Source of the DNA: Haloimpatiens sp. FM7315
GTDB lineage: Bacteria; Bacillota; Clostridia; Clostridiales; Clostridiaceae
Length of the DNA: 64,000 nucleotides
Reading direction: 5' to 3'
NCBI GenBank assembly: GCA_041861885.1
Contig: JBGVUE010000001.1
Span: 2,282,001-2,346,000 of the forward strand
Part shown: positions 1 through 8,779 of the stretch, one piece after another
Numbering within the stretch: the first letter of the stretch is position 1
How the letters are laid out: each line of letters begins with the position of its first letter
Position numbers and translations under genes: made by a program
The notes under the pieces: model-generated
The model's input: the letters and a program-made list of their open reading frames with translations, nothing else
The model's database searches: none
What the model was told of the DNA's origin: nothing

Positions 1-417
1 ATTATTTTTTAAAATATGTTCATCAATATTTTCTAAATTTAAATTTAAATTATGTATTTTATTTATTCTATTTATATTTTTTACATATATCTCTTTTAAA
101 ATAAGATAACATGGAATCAAAATATTTCCACTTCCGCAAGCAGGATCTACTATTTTTTTATAAGGATTGTTAACTATTATTTCTTCCTTAATAGTTCTTT
201 TTATCATATATTTTGATATACACTTTGGTGTGTAAACGACACCTTTTAATTTTAATTTTAATAATATATCATTATAAAGCTCTCCAAACAATACATTTTG
301 TTCCATATGTAGCTTATTTTTATAATTATTAATTCCCTGCTTTTTGTACAATATATCTATAGGGCTTAAAATTATTTCATATAATTCATTTATGCATTTT
401 ACAAATAATTCCGTCAT
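1..417 (-). CDS. N6-adenine DNA methyltransferase, N-terminal part (runs off window)
   Basis: This reading frame begins at an ATG at 417 and stays open for 139 codons to base 1, so only the N-terminus is present. A GGGAG ribosome site sits just upstream. A stretch reading GVVYTPK, typical of the start of type IIG / Eco57I-like and type I methylases, is followed about 35 residues later by VDPACGSGN. That is motif I, the S-adenosylmethionine-binding loop of N6-adenine methyltransferases. The family transfers a methyl group to adenine in a recognition sequence and often belongs to a restriction-modification or defence system. The catalytic NPPY motif would lie beyond the window edge, so neither specificity nor a restriction partner can be judged. 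It is divergent from the pdaA-like gene. Confidence 0.8.
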   Translation of the reverse strand, partial: MTELFVKCINELYEIILSPIDILYKKQGINNYKNKLHMEQNVLFGELYNDILLKLKLKGVVYTPKCISKYMIKRTIKEEIIVNNPYKKIVDPACGSGNILIPCYLILKEIYVKNINRINKIHNLNLNLENIDEHILKNN

Positions 418-502
418 GTTCTACACTCCCTTATATAAAATAGTGATTTTTCTTGAATTTAAATTATAAAAAGTATAACATATATTAGAGGTGATTTAAA
501 AT

Positions 503-1513
503 ATGAAAAAGAAAATTATTCCCTTAATAATAGCAATATCCATAACTTTATATGCTACAGGTTGTGGAAGAGTTTCTGTAGAAAATAATGCAAAGGAAAA
601 AATAGATATTTCAGCCACTAATGAAAACGATTCAAGTGAGGCTCCAAAAGAAAATACTACATTAAAAACTCAAGGCCAAGTTTCTAAACCAGAAACTCAA
701 TCAAATAAAGAAGATTCTAATTCAAAAAATAACAAGGAAAATCAAAAAAGCTCTGAAAATATTAATAAGATTTCTTCAGAAAATAAATCTTCTAACAATA
801 CTTCTATTAATACATCTAATAAAGAAATAAGCTGGTATTACGTCCCAAGAACTGATGGTGTTCCACCAAGATGCGTTGAAAGTGCCACAAACATTCTAAA
901 TAAATACGATACCTATTATTTAGGTAACACCTCAAATAAAACCATATACTTAACTTTTGATGAGGGTTACGAAAATGGATACAGTTCTAAAATACTTGAC
1001 ATTCTAAAAGAAAACAAGGTAAAAGCAGCTTTTTTTGTAACCACTCCCTATATAGAATCAAATAAGGAACTTATTAAAAGAATGGTTGATGAAGGTCATT
1101 TAGTATGTAATCATTCAACCCATCATCCTTCAATGGCTTCAATAAATGATTTAAGTAAGTTCAATGGAGAATTCAGTGTCTGTGAAAAAGCCTATAAAGA
1201 GGTTATAGGAAAAGATATGCCTAAATTTTTTAGACCACCTATGGGAAAATTTAGCGAAACATCTTTGAAAAGGACCAAAGATTTAGGTTATAAAACTATA
1301 TTTTGGAGCTTTGCCTATGGGGATTGGCAAACAGATAAGCAGCCAACTCAAGATAAGGCAAAGAAAACAATAATGGAAAGACTTCATCCAGGGGCAATAT
1401 ACCTTTTACATGCAGTTTCAAAAACCAATACTGAAGTATTAGACGAAGTAATAAAGAATATAAAATCCCAAGGATATAGCTTTAAAACATTAAATGACTT
1501 ACCTAACTACTAA
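503..1513 (+). CDS. PdaA-like polysaccharide deacetylase, lipoprotein
   Basis: A 336-residue protein with a lipoprotein signal: hydrophobic residues 5-19, then the lipobox ATGC with Cys21. A Ser/Asn/Lys-rich linker to about residue 110 is followed by a NodB-type carbohydrate esterase 4 domain. The first motif reads TFDEGYENGYS, close to the TFDxGYENGY signature of PdaA enzymes. The zinc-binding HSTHH and the RPPMGK motif follow, and a late LLHAVS carries the catalytic-side His. In spore formers PdaA removes the acetyl group from N-acetylmuramic acid so that muramic-delta-lactam can form in spore cortex peptidoglycan. The lipid anchor and long linker differ from the classic secreted PdaA, so vegetative wall modification is also possible. 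It stands alone, convergent with the histidine operon. Confidence 0.85.
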   Translation: MKKKIIPLIIAISITLYATGCGRVSVENNAKEKIDISATNENDSSEAPKENTTLKTQGQVSKPETQSNKEDSNSKNNKENQKSSENINKISSENKSSNNTSINTSNKEISWYYVPRTDGVPPRCVESATNILNKYDTYYLGNTSNKTIYLTFDEGYENGYSSKILDILKENKVKAAFFVTTPYIESNKELIKRMVDEGHLVCNHSTHHPSMASINDLSKFNGEFSVCEKAYKEVIGKDMPKFFRPPMGKFSETSLKRTKDLGYKTIFWSFAYGDWQTDKQPTQDKAKKTIMERLHPGAIYLLHAVSKTNTEVLDEVIKNIKSQGYSFKTLNDLPNY

Positions 1514-1546
1514 GTTTTATGAAAATAAGTTTACCACAAATATAAA

Positions 1547-1600
1547 AAATGCAGTATATTGTTTTTCAAAATTAAAATTTGAAATACATATACTGCATTT
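1547..1600. terminator. Hairpin between convergent genes, possible bidirectional terminator
   Basis: A 12-bp perfect inverted repeat (1547-1558 with 1589-1600, AAATGCAGTATA) encloses a smaller TTCAAA/TTTGAA stem. It lies between the pdaA-like gene and the convergent end of the histidine operon. There is no clean T-run, so termination is inferred from position and stem only. Confidence 0.4.
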
Positions 1601-1672
1601 AAATTTCTTAGTGCTAAACCCAGCTAGGATTAAAATTAAACTTTTAATAATTCAACAATATATGCCTATTTT

Positions 1673-2251
1673 TTAGCAGATTAACATATATAAAAAGTGA
1701 GCTGATATACCTGCCCCAAGGCCTCCTACTGTATGACTTATTATTGCTTTGCCAGTAAGTTCTCTACAGTTTAAACTATCCATCATAGCAACATGAGTGC
1801 TTAAATATCCACTCCAACACATGCCCATAGCTGTAAATACAGCTATTTCATTTCCACCAATTACACCATTTTTCAAAAAGTCTGGTACTAAACTTATAGC
1901 CGCTCCTACAGCTCCAAGTGCAGTAACTGGAAATGCAATGGCCTGAGAGTTATGAAAACCTAATAAAGGTTTTATGATAAAGCTTAATTTATCTCCTATC
2001 CAAGGAAGAACTGGAACTCCTTCAAAGGCTGCACCAGTATATCCCTTAACTGAAGGTCCTTTAGTTAGCATTAAAACCAATGTGCATATTATTAAAACAC
2101 CAGGAATTATTGCAACTCCCATCTCAACTCCAGATTTTCCACCTTCAAGTAAAGCCTCAAGAAATCTTTTTCCAGTGCTTCCTTCTCTAATCTCTCTTTT
2201 ATTCATATAATCAATATTGCTATCTTCATCTTTTTCAACTTCTACTGCCAT
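1673..2251 (-). CDS. Gate-domain (nucleoside-recognition-like) membrane protein, second of pair
   Basis: A 192-residue integral membrane protein with a charged N-terminus of about 25 residues followed by hydrophobic segments. The sequence resembles the YjiG/YjiH and SpmA/SpmB group of Gate/nucleoside-recognition proteins, which occur as paired half-size membrane proteins. The ATG overlaps the stop of the preceding gene as TAATG at 2251, so the two are translationally coupled. It is the last gene of the histidine-degradation operon. Proteins of this group next to catabolic genes are suspected transporters, and import of histidine or urocanate is the obvious guess here. No transport function can be read from the sequence. 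It appears intact. Confidence 0.65.
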   Translation of the reverse strand: MAVEVEKDEDSNIDYMNKREIREGSTGKRFLEALLEGGKSGVEMGVAIIPGVLIICTLVLMLTKGPSVKGYTGAAFEGVPVLPWIGDKLSFIIKPLLGFHNSQAIAFPVTALGAVGAAISLVPDFLKNGVIGGNEIAVFTAMGMCWSGYLSTHVAMMDSLNCRELTGKAIISHTVGGLGAGISAHFLYMLIC

Positions 2252-2838
2252 TAAGTTGGTTCCGTATTCTTTTTTGTAAAATGAAGCATTATCCTTACAC
2301 TTATTATACTTCCAATTACAGCTCCTAAATTACCAATTAAGGCAGCAGAAACTAAATTTTCACCTTTAGTAGATTGCTGAGACATCATAAATGTAGTTAC
2401 AATAAGTCCCATACCAAAAGCAGTTCCCAAATTGGTCAAAGCTGGAATCTGATATTTTTTAAAATACCTTTTGAAACCCTTATCATTAGCAAGTGTTATA
2501 ATTGCTGGATTATCAGATAAATATGTAGTAATAATCCCTAGAGTTGCAGCTCCAGGTAAATCATACAAAGGTTTCATCAAAGGAGATAGAATTTTATTTA
2601 TTATAGCAATTACACCAAATTCAGATAGAAGTGCAGAAATTGCTCCAGCCAAAACTGCAATACTCATTATAGAAAGCACTGTTTGTATAAGCAATTGATA
2701 TGCTGTATCCATTAGGGTTTTAAACATATTAACCATACCCATTTTGCTACATAAAAAATAGAAGAAAAATACAAAGCATACTAAAAATATTACACCTTCT
2801 AAACTTATAGCCTTTTTAAATCTTTTACTGTTTTCCAT
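2251..2838 (-). CDS. Gate-domain (nucleoside-recognition-like) membrane protein, first of pair
   Basis: A 195-residue membrane protein with several hydrophobic spans and the conserved stretch YLSDNPAIITLANDKGFKRY, typical of one partner of the paired Gate-domain proteins (YjiH-like). A good ribosome site (GGAGGAATTGAC) precedes the ATG. It lies 33 bp after fchA and is coupled by TAATG to its partner. The pair probably forms one membrane complex. Its fixed position at the end of the hut operon suggests transport of histidine or a pathway intermediate, which is inference. SpmA/SpmB, the best known relatives, act in spore core dehydration, but nothing here other than family resemblance points to sporulation. 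Confidence 0.65.
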   Translation of the reverse strand: MENSKRFKKAISLEGVIFLVCFVFFFYFLCSKMGMVNMFKTLMDTAYQLLIQTVLSIMSIAVLAGAISALLSEFGVIAIINKILSPLMKPLYDLPGAATLGIITTYLSDNPAIITLANDKGFKRYFKKYQIPALTNLGTAFGMGLIVTTFMMSQQSTKGENLVSAALIGNLGAVIGSIISVRIMLHFTKKNTEPT

Positions 2839-2871
2839 GTCAATTCCTCCGATATTAAAAATTTGTATACA

Positions 2872-3501
2872 CTAAGGCTGTATCTTTGAATTTACTATTT
2901 TCATTATTTCTGCTTTTTTAGTTTCGCTTTCTCTTAACATTTCATCACATTTCATATACATTTCATTTTTATAAACCTCATCTTTAAGACCAGAAAGATT
3001 TATTTTAACATTTAATATGGCTCCTTCAACAGAAGATGCAGTCATAAGAGTAGCTACACCTACATCGGAAATAGCATTCTTATTTCCATATTTACAAGCA
3101 ATTAAAATGTATTCATAAGTCTTAAGTGCTTTTTTTGCAACTTCATAAGGCACTTCTAATGCAGATACATAAGACTCTTGAATCTTTTGATTTCTTACTT
3201 CTTTTTCTTCTTCTGTTGATTTTGGCAATTTAAAGGCCTCCATAACTTTCATAAAAGCTTCTGTATCCTTGTCCATTAAAACCAAAAATTCTTTTCTTTG
3301 AGCTTGTACAACTTGTAAAGAATCGGTAATGATATCCTGTAGGTTTTTTTCATATGTATGAAATATTTTTTTACCTATAGTTAAATTAAACACCATAGTT
3401 CCTAAAGCATTGGCTAGACTTCCAGCCAAAGCAGAAACGCTTCCTCCTCCTGGTGCTGGTGAATTTGAAGCAAGTTCGTTTATATAACTTTCCATCTCCA
3501 T
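2872..3501 (-). CDS. fchA: Formimidoyltetrahydrofolate cyclodeaminase
   Basis: A 209-residue soluble helical protein with the family hallmark NSPAPGGGSVSALAGSLANA near residue 13, which forms the folate-binding loop. The enzyme converts 5-formimino-tetrahydrofolate to 5,10-methenyl-tetrahydrofolate and ammonia. That is the step after FtcD in histidine breakdown by the formiminoglutamate route. In many organisms this domain is fused to the transferase. Here, as in other clostridia, it is a separate gene of normal single-domain length. It sits between hutI and the Gate-domain pair in the same leftward operon. GGGGATATGTAAT precedes the start. No anomaly is seen. Confidence 0.93.
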   Translation of the reverse strand: MEMESYINELASNSPAPGGGSVSALAGSLANALGTMVFNLTIGKKIFHTYEKNLQDIITDSLQVVQAQRKEFLVLMDKDTEAFMKVMEAFKLPKSTEEEKEVRNQKIQESYVSALEVPYEVAKKALKTYEYILIACKYGNKNAISDVGVATLMTASSVEGAILNVKINLSGLKDEVYKNEMYMKCDEMLRESETKKAEIMKIVNSKIQP

Positions 3502-3539
3502 ATTACATATCCCCCATTCATTTTTTCAGTTTAATGAAA

Positions 3540-4783
3540 TTATTTTCTAACTACTATTTTACCATCTTTTACAACAATGTCTATAGCATTTACACCAAAA
3601 TGATAAATTAAATAGTCTAAATTTTTAGAATTGAACACACATATATCTGCTTTTTTTCCCACTTCTATACTTCCTATTTTTTTCTCTTTATTTATTGCAA
3701 AGGCTGCGTTTATAGTCATGGCATTTATAATTTCCTCTGGAAGCATACCCATGCCAAAACAAGCAAAGGTCATAACCTCTTGCATTGATTCTGTAGGACT
3801 CGTTCCTGGATTACAATCTGTTGCTAAAGCTACTGTAACCCCTTTGTCTATCATATCTCTTCCTTTAGCAAACTTATTTAATCTTAAGTAAAAAGATGTA
3901 CAAGGTAAAAGTACTGCAACTACTTCATTAGAAGCTAAGGCCTTTATTCCATCTTCAGAAGCTGCAACTAAGTGCTCTGCAGAAGTAGCTTTTAGTTTCC
4001 CTGCAAGTTCAGCTGCAGCTATAGATTCAACTTCATCTGCATGTATCTTAATACCTAAACCCTTTTCTCTTCCAAAATTCAATATTTTTTCTGCTTCCTT
4101 TGTAGTATAAACTCCCTTTTCGCAAAAGCAGTCTATAAATTCAGCTAAATTGTTTTGAGCTACATAAGGAATTACCTTATTAATCATAAAATCTATGTAT
4201 TCCTCTCTTTTATTTTCATATTCCTTTGGTACAGCATGAGCACCTAAGTAAGTAGAATAAACATCTACTGCATGATCTTCATTTAATTTCTTATTAACCT
4301 CAAGCATTTTAATTTCAGTATCAAAATCAAGTCCATATCCAGATTTGCTTTCTACAGAGGTAGTTCCATGTAAAAGCATCAAATCAAGTCTAGCTTTTGC
4401 ACTTTTATATAACTCTTCAAAACTTGCCTTTCTTGTTTCTCTTACAGTACTTAATATTCCACCACCTCTTTTTAATATCTCTATATAACCGACATTTTGA
4501 AGTTTAAGAGAAAGCTCTTTTCCCTAGAACCTCCATAGACTAAATGAGTATGTGGGTCTATAAGTCCTGGAGTAACTGTTTTACCTTTTCCATCTATAAC
4601 TTCTGTGAAACTATCTAAATAGTTTTTATAATCTTCTCCCCTGCCTACTGCCTTTATTTTATCTTCTTCAACAACTACAAATCCATTTTCAATTATTTTT
4701 GCATCTTTCATATCCTCTTTTGTCTTTTTATGACTTCCAGCACAGGTAACTAAACAATCTATATTTTTTATAATTATCTTCAT
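3540..4783 (-). CDS. hutI: Imidazolonepropionase (one frameshift)
   Basis: The gene is read in two frames, 4783-4481 and 4382-3540, with an in-frame bridge after repair. One base must be added in the A4 run around 4523. The repaired protein is about 414 residues, the normal HutI length. The N-terminal part holds DPHTHLVYGGSRE with the HxH metal ligands. The bridge restores LKRGGGILSTVRETRKAS, a conserved substrate-binding stretch, and the C-part holds KIHADE and ATDCNPGTSP. HutI hydrolyses 4-imidazolone-5-propionate to formiminoglutamate using a bound metal. The start has GGGAGGACAAAT upstream. It follows ftcD after a 197-bp gap that contains a strong hairpin. The break is most likely a sequencing error. 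Confidence 0.9.
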
Positions 4784-4882
4784 ATTTGTCCTCCCTATCT
4801 TTAATCTTTCAAATCTAAATTTTTCATTGGCTCTGTTTTTTCATATCTTAATTTACACTGTCCTTAAAAATAATGCACACAT

Positions 4883-4934
4883 GAATACCCCAATGATTCT
4901 AACTGTTAATTAAAAGATTTTCATTGAGGTATTC
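4883..4934 (-). other. 14-bp hairpin in the ftcD-hutI gap
   Basis: Bases 4883-4896 (GAATACCCCAATGA) pair with 4921-4934 with a single C/A difference, which is a G-U pair in the minus-strand RNA. The loop is about 24 nt. No T-run follows, so this is not a normal terminator. It could be an RNA processing or stability element within the hut operon. Confidence 0.5.
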
Positions 4935-4980
4935 CATACTTACTTAGTTATTTAATTTTTATCAATTCATAGTTATTTTT

Positions 4981-5877
4981 TTATTCCCATATTCTGGTTT
5001 CAAGAACCTGTTTTGTGCAAAAATCTTCTATCTGCAAATAATACTCTGCAGTTTTAATCAAAGCCTCCATAGGCAACAGACCTACTATTTCACTGCCTAT
5101 TATATTTACTCCATAACGCTTAGCTTCAATTTTTACCATTTCAAAAACCCTATATAAAGCAGTTTTTTCATAATTAACTAAATTTATTGAAACTTGAGCT
5201 ATGTTTCTTTCTTCTAGTTTAACTCCTAAAGCTTTAACATATCTAAGGCCTCCACCTATATTTCTAATTACCTTAGCTATTTTATCTGCTATCTCTACAT
5301 TTTCAGTATCTAAATTAACATTAAAGGCTACAAGTGGTACCCTAGCTCCTACAGCTACGCAGCCACCTTTTTCATTAACTTTATCTGGACCATAATCAGG
5401 TTTCCAATTTGGATCTTTTATCTTTTCGAAAAATCCTTCATATTGACCTTTTCTTACTTTTGCTAGATTTTCTCTTTCTGGAGTTGAAGCTGCTTTTTCA
5501 TAAAGGTATACAGGTATGCTATATTTCTCTCCTATAGTTTTACCTACTTTATTTGCAATCTCAATACATTCTTCCATATCTACTCCAGTTATTGGTACAA
5601 AAGGAACTACATCTAAAGCTCCCATTCTTGGGTGTTCTCCACTATGTTTTGTCATATCTATATTTTCATAAACCTTTTCTGCCATATTAATCATAGCATT
5701 TTCAACGCCTTTAGGAGATCCTATAAATGTTACAACCGTTCTATTGTGACTTTTATCAGAAGAATAATCTAAAAGTTTAACTTCCTCAGTATTTCTTACT
5801 GCATCCATTATTTTTTCAATTACTTCTTTATTTCTACCTTCACTAAAATTTGGAATACACTCAACTAATTTTGCCAT
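4981..5877 (-). CDS. ftcD: Glutamate formimidoyltransferase
   Basis: A 298-residue protein matching the formiminotransferase domain alone. It starts MAKLVECIPNFSEGR, with the conserved CIPNFSEGR segment, and has HSGEHPRMGALDVVPFVP about 80 residues in, which carries the catalytic His and the folate-site residues. The enzyme moves the formimino group of N-formimino-L-glutamate to tetrahydrofolate and releases glutamate. The cyclodeaminase activity is supplied by the separate fchA gene two genes downstream. AAGGGGGAATTAAT precedes the ATG, 45 bp after hutH. No defects are seen. Confidence 0.94.
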   Translation of the reverse strand: MAKLVECIPNFSEGRNKEVIEKIMDAVRNTEEVKLLDYSSDKSHNRTVVTFIGSPKGVENAMINMAEKVYENIDMTKHSGEHPRMGALDVVPFVPITGVDMEECIEIANKVGKTIGEKYSIPVYLYEKAASTPERENLAKVRKGQYEGFFEKIKDPNWKPDYGPDKVNEKGGCVAVGARVPLVAFNVNLDTENVEIADKIAKVIRNIGGGLRYVKALGVKLEERNIAQVSINLVNYEKTALYRVFEMVKIEAKRYGVNIIGSEIVGLLPMEALIKTAEYYLQIEDFCTKQVLETRIWE

Positions 5878-5922
5878 ATTAATTCCCCCTTAAATCATAT
5901 ATAAAATAATTTTAATTTTAAG

Positions 5923-7446
5923 CTAAAGTAATATTTCAACTGCCTCTTCCACTCTTTTTACTAATTCACCTTTTTCAACTAGCTCACTGCACTTATCAAT
6001 TTCTTCATACATAACTTTATCTTTTTCTATAAAATCTACCTTTTCTCTTATACAGTCATAAGCCTTCTTTGTTCCCTTTCCAAGAGAAAATCCCTCTCTA
6101 AAATCTATAGCTTGGCAAGCTGCTAGTATTTCTGTAGCAATTACTCTTTGAGCATTTTTTAATATTTCCATGCTCTTTCTAGCTGCAATAGTTCCCATAC
6201 TTACATGATCCTCTTGATTTGCAGAAGATGGAATAGAATCTACAGATGCAGGATGAGCTAAAACTTTATTTTCTGATACAAGTGAAGCTGCTGCATATTG
6301 TGTTATCATAAAACCAGAATTTAATCCACCATGTTTTACAAGAAAAGCAGGTAAATCGTTTAACTGATAGTTAATAAGTCTTTCAAGTCTTCTCTCTGAT
6401 ATATTTGCTATTTCTGATATAGCAATTCCTAAAAAATCAAAACTCAAAGCCATAGGTTGTCCATGAAAGTTTCCTCCAGAAATTACATCCCCCTCCATTG
6501 TAACTATTGGGTTATCTGTAACTGAATTTAGTTCTATATCAACTTTATCCTTTACATAATTTATAGCATCTTTACTAGCACCATGTACCTGTGGAGCACA
6601 CCTTAAGGTATAAGCATCTTGTACTCTTATTTCTCCTTGTCTTGTAACAAAGTCACTTCCCTCAATTAAGTTCAAAAGATTCTTAGCTGTAGATATTTGT
6701 CCCTTATGTGGTCTTATTACATGTAGCCTTAGGTCATAAGCATCTTTTATACCTCTTAAAGCTTCCAAGGAAAGTGCACAGGCAATATCTGCAGCCTTTA
6801 ATAGATTTATACTGTCATATAAACATATAGCACCAACAGCGGTCATTACAGGAGTTCCATTAATAAGAGCAAGTCCCTCTTTAGCTACTAAATCAACTGT
6901 ATTTATTCCCGCTCTTTTCATAGCTTCTTTTCCTTGAAGAATCTCCCCTTTATACTCAGCTTTTCCCTCACCTATCATAGGAAGAACCATGTGAGCAAGT
7001 GGTGCTAAATCTCCAGAAGCGCCAAGTGAACCCTTTTCAGGAATAACTGGGTGAACGCCTTTGTTAAGCATTTCAATTAAAGTATTTAAAGTGTCTATTC
7101 TAATTCCAGAATATCCTTTACTCAAAGCATTTATTCTTAAAAGCATTATTGTTCTTACAATTTCTTTTGAAAAACTGTTTCCATATCCACAGGCATGAGA
7201 TATAATCAAATTCTTCTGTAAAGTCTTACAATCATCCTTTGAAATACTTACTTCAGAAAACTTTCCAAAACCTGTAGTTACTCCATAAACCACTTTTTTA
7301 TTTTCTACAATATCATCTATTATTTTTCTAGAGTTACCTATTTTTACTTTTGCATCTTCATCTAATTGTATTTCATAGCCCTCTCTCGCTACCTTTACAA
7401 TTTCCTCTAAATTAAGATCGTTTCCATTCACTTTAATTTTTTCCAT
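5923..7446 (-). CDS. hutH: Histidine ammonia-lyase
   Basis: A 507-residue enzyme of normal length. The sequence GSLGASGDLAPLAHM near residue 140 contains the Ala-Ser-Gly triad that cyclises into the MIO electrophile. YGVTTGFG near residue 55 and the GNFHGQP and QYAAASLVSEN segments are also family landmarks. It deaminates L-histidine to urocanate, the first step of the pathway. It is the first gene of the leftward operon hutH-ftcD-hutI-fchA-Gate pair. No urocanase gene is found in the window, although urocanase is needed to connect this product to HutI. The upstream 7447-7597 stretch is AT-rich and shows no convincing promoter boxes. Confidence 0.95.
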   Translation of the reverse strand: MEKIKVNGNDLNLEEIVKVAREGYEIQLDEDAKVKIGNSRKIIDDIVENKKVVYGVTTGFGKFSEVSISKDDCKTLQKNLIISHACGYGNSFSKEIVRTIMLLRINALSKGYSGIRIDTLNTLIEMLNKGVHPVIPEKGSLGASGDLAPLAHMVLPMIGEGKAEYKGEILQGKEAMKRAGINTVDLVAKEGLALINGTPVMTAVGAICLYDSINLLKAADIACALSLEALRGIKDAYDLRLHVIRPHKGQISTAKNLLNLIEGSDFVTRQGEIRVQDAYTLRCAPQVHGASKDAINYVKDKVDIELNSVTDNPIVTMEGDVISGGNFHGQPMALSFDFLGIAISEIANISERRLERLINYQLNDLPAFLVKHGGLNSGFMITQYAAASLVSENKVLAHPASVDSIPSSANQEDHVSMGTIAARKSMEILKNAQRVIATEILAACQAIDFREGFSLGKGTKKAYDCIREKVDFIEKDKVMYEEIDKCSELVEKGELVKRVEEAVEILL

Positions 7447-7597
7447 ATTAATACCCCCAAATTACCTCATAATATTCTTTGAACTATTATTAATATTCTT
7501 TATTTTCTGAATTTACCCTTTATTTTTCTTCGTTTTAAATTGTCTGACTTTATTTAGCACTTTAAAGCTATGACATTTTAATCTAAAAAAGCACAAA

Positions 7598-7631
7598 AAA
7601 ATAGCCCAAAAATTACTTCTCAGGCTATTTT
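7598..7631 (-). terminator. Rho-independent terminator of the polysaccharide operon
   Basis: In the minus-strand RNA, AAATAGCC pairs with GGCTATTT around a loop of about 16 nt. A run of T residues follows immediately. It lies directly after the stop of the last glycosyltransferase at 7638. Confidence 0.8.
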
Positions 7632-7637
7632 GTAAAA

Positions 7638-8765
7638 TTAAAAATTGTGTTTATCAAAATCTCTTTTTAACTTTTGAATTATTTTGTCCCAATTAAATTT
7701 CTCATTGCAAATATCATAGGTGTATTTAGAATAATTTTGTATATTCTTGTCCTTTATAAGTTTTTCCATCATAAGGGTTAACCCTTTAGTATCCCTTAAA
7801 GGCACTACTCCACCATTTCCTTTTACAACTATTTCCCTTACAATTCCAACATCTGTAGCTAATATTACATTTCCAAGTGCAGCCGCTTCCACAAAGGCTA
7901 TCCCAAAGCTTTCAAATTCAGAAGTCAAACAAAATATTTTTGACTTTTTATACTCATCATATAGTTTTCTTCTGTCTTTTATAGGCCCTATAATTTCAAT
8001 TCTGCCCTTTAGGTTTGGGTTTTTTTCAAAAAAATCTTCTATGTAACTCTTAAAATTTTCTTCAATAGGGCCAATTAGCTTAAGTTTCCATCCACTTTTA
8101 GCAGCATCACTTACCTTAGAAAAAGCCTCTAAAAGCATAGGTGTGTTTTTTTCTTCAGCACCAATTCTTGCCACATTTAAAATAGTATTTTCTTTTTCCT
8201 CGTAATTATAAACTATATTGTTTTTTTCTAAGTAAGAGTAATCTACTCCATCAGGTATTGTTATTATTTTATTCTCATGCTTTTTCAATAGTTTTTTCAG
8301 CTTTTCGCTTAAGCTTACCTGCTCTGCACTAATTAAATCAACCTTATCCAAATATTTATTTAAAAGCTTTCTCTTTAAGGGAGTTAAAGCTTTTATTTTA
8401 TCTATTAATTTATAACTACAATCTAACTTTAGGTATATTTTTCCCTTAGGATTTAACTTTTTATATCTATAAGCATAAAACATAGAGTAAAGGGTAACGT
8501 GAAAAATCTGAAGGATATCTATATCTTTTGCTTTTTTATTTAAATACCTTAATCCATCTAAAGTATAATTATTATACTTTCTTTCAATAAAATCTATTTT
8601 TAATCCCTTTACCTCTTCTTTTAGGTAATCATATTCATCTAATTTATAACAAGCTATAGTAGAATCATAACCATATAATTTATGCAGTTTATAAGGCATC
8701 ATTCCCATTTCCTTAACTAAATTAACATTCCAGGTATTAGGGTATAAAACGCAGTATTTCTTCAT
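7638..8765 (-). CDS. GT4-family glycosyltransferase
   Basis: A 375-residue cytoplasmic protein of the GT-B fold. The C-terminal half shows the donor-site pattern of GT4 enzymes: NVARIGAEEKN, then KLIGPIEE, then SEFESFGIAFVEAAALG with the two spaced glutamates (EX7E motif). These enzymes transfer a sugar from a nucleotide donor to a lipid-linked acceptor. The particular sugar cannot be read from the sequence. It is the last gene of the surface polysaccharide operon, 14 bp after the flippase gene, and a terminator follows it. The start has a purine-rich site (AAAAGGGGAGGG). It appears intact. Confidence 0.85.
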   Translation of the reverse strand: MKKYCVLYPNTWNVNLVKEMGMMPYKLHKLYGYDSTIACYKLDEYDYLKEEVKGLKIDFIERKYNNYTLDGLRYLNKKAKDIDILQIFHVTLYSMFYAYRYKKLNPKGKIYLKLDCSYKLIDKIKALTPLKRKLLNKYLDKVDLISAEQVSLSEKLKKLLKKHENKIITIPDGVDYSYLEKNNIVYNYEEKENTILNVARIGAEEKNTPMLLEAFSKVSDAAKSGWKLKLIGPIEENFKSYIEDFFEKNPNLKGRIEIIGPIKDRRKLYDEYKKSKIFCLTSEFESFGIAFVEAAALGNVILATDVGIVREIVVKGNGGVVPLRDTKGLTLMMEKLIKDKNIQNYSKYTYDICNEKFNWDKIIQKLKRDFDKHNF

Positions 8766-8779
8766 AAAACCCTCCCCTT

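Noticed and set aside
1494..1676. 60-codon plus-strand open frame after the pdaA-like gene
   Set aside because: It overlaps the pdaA stop, spans the hairpin, has no ribosome site and no recognisable features.
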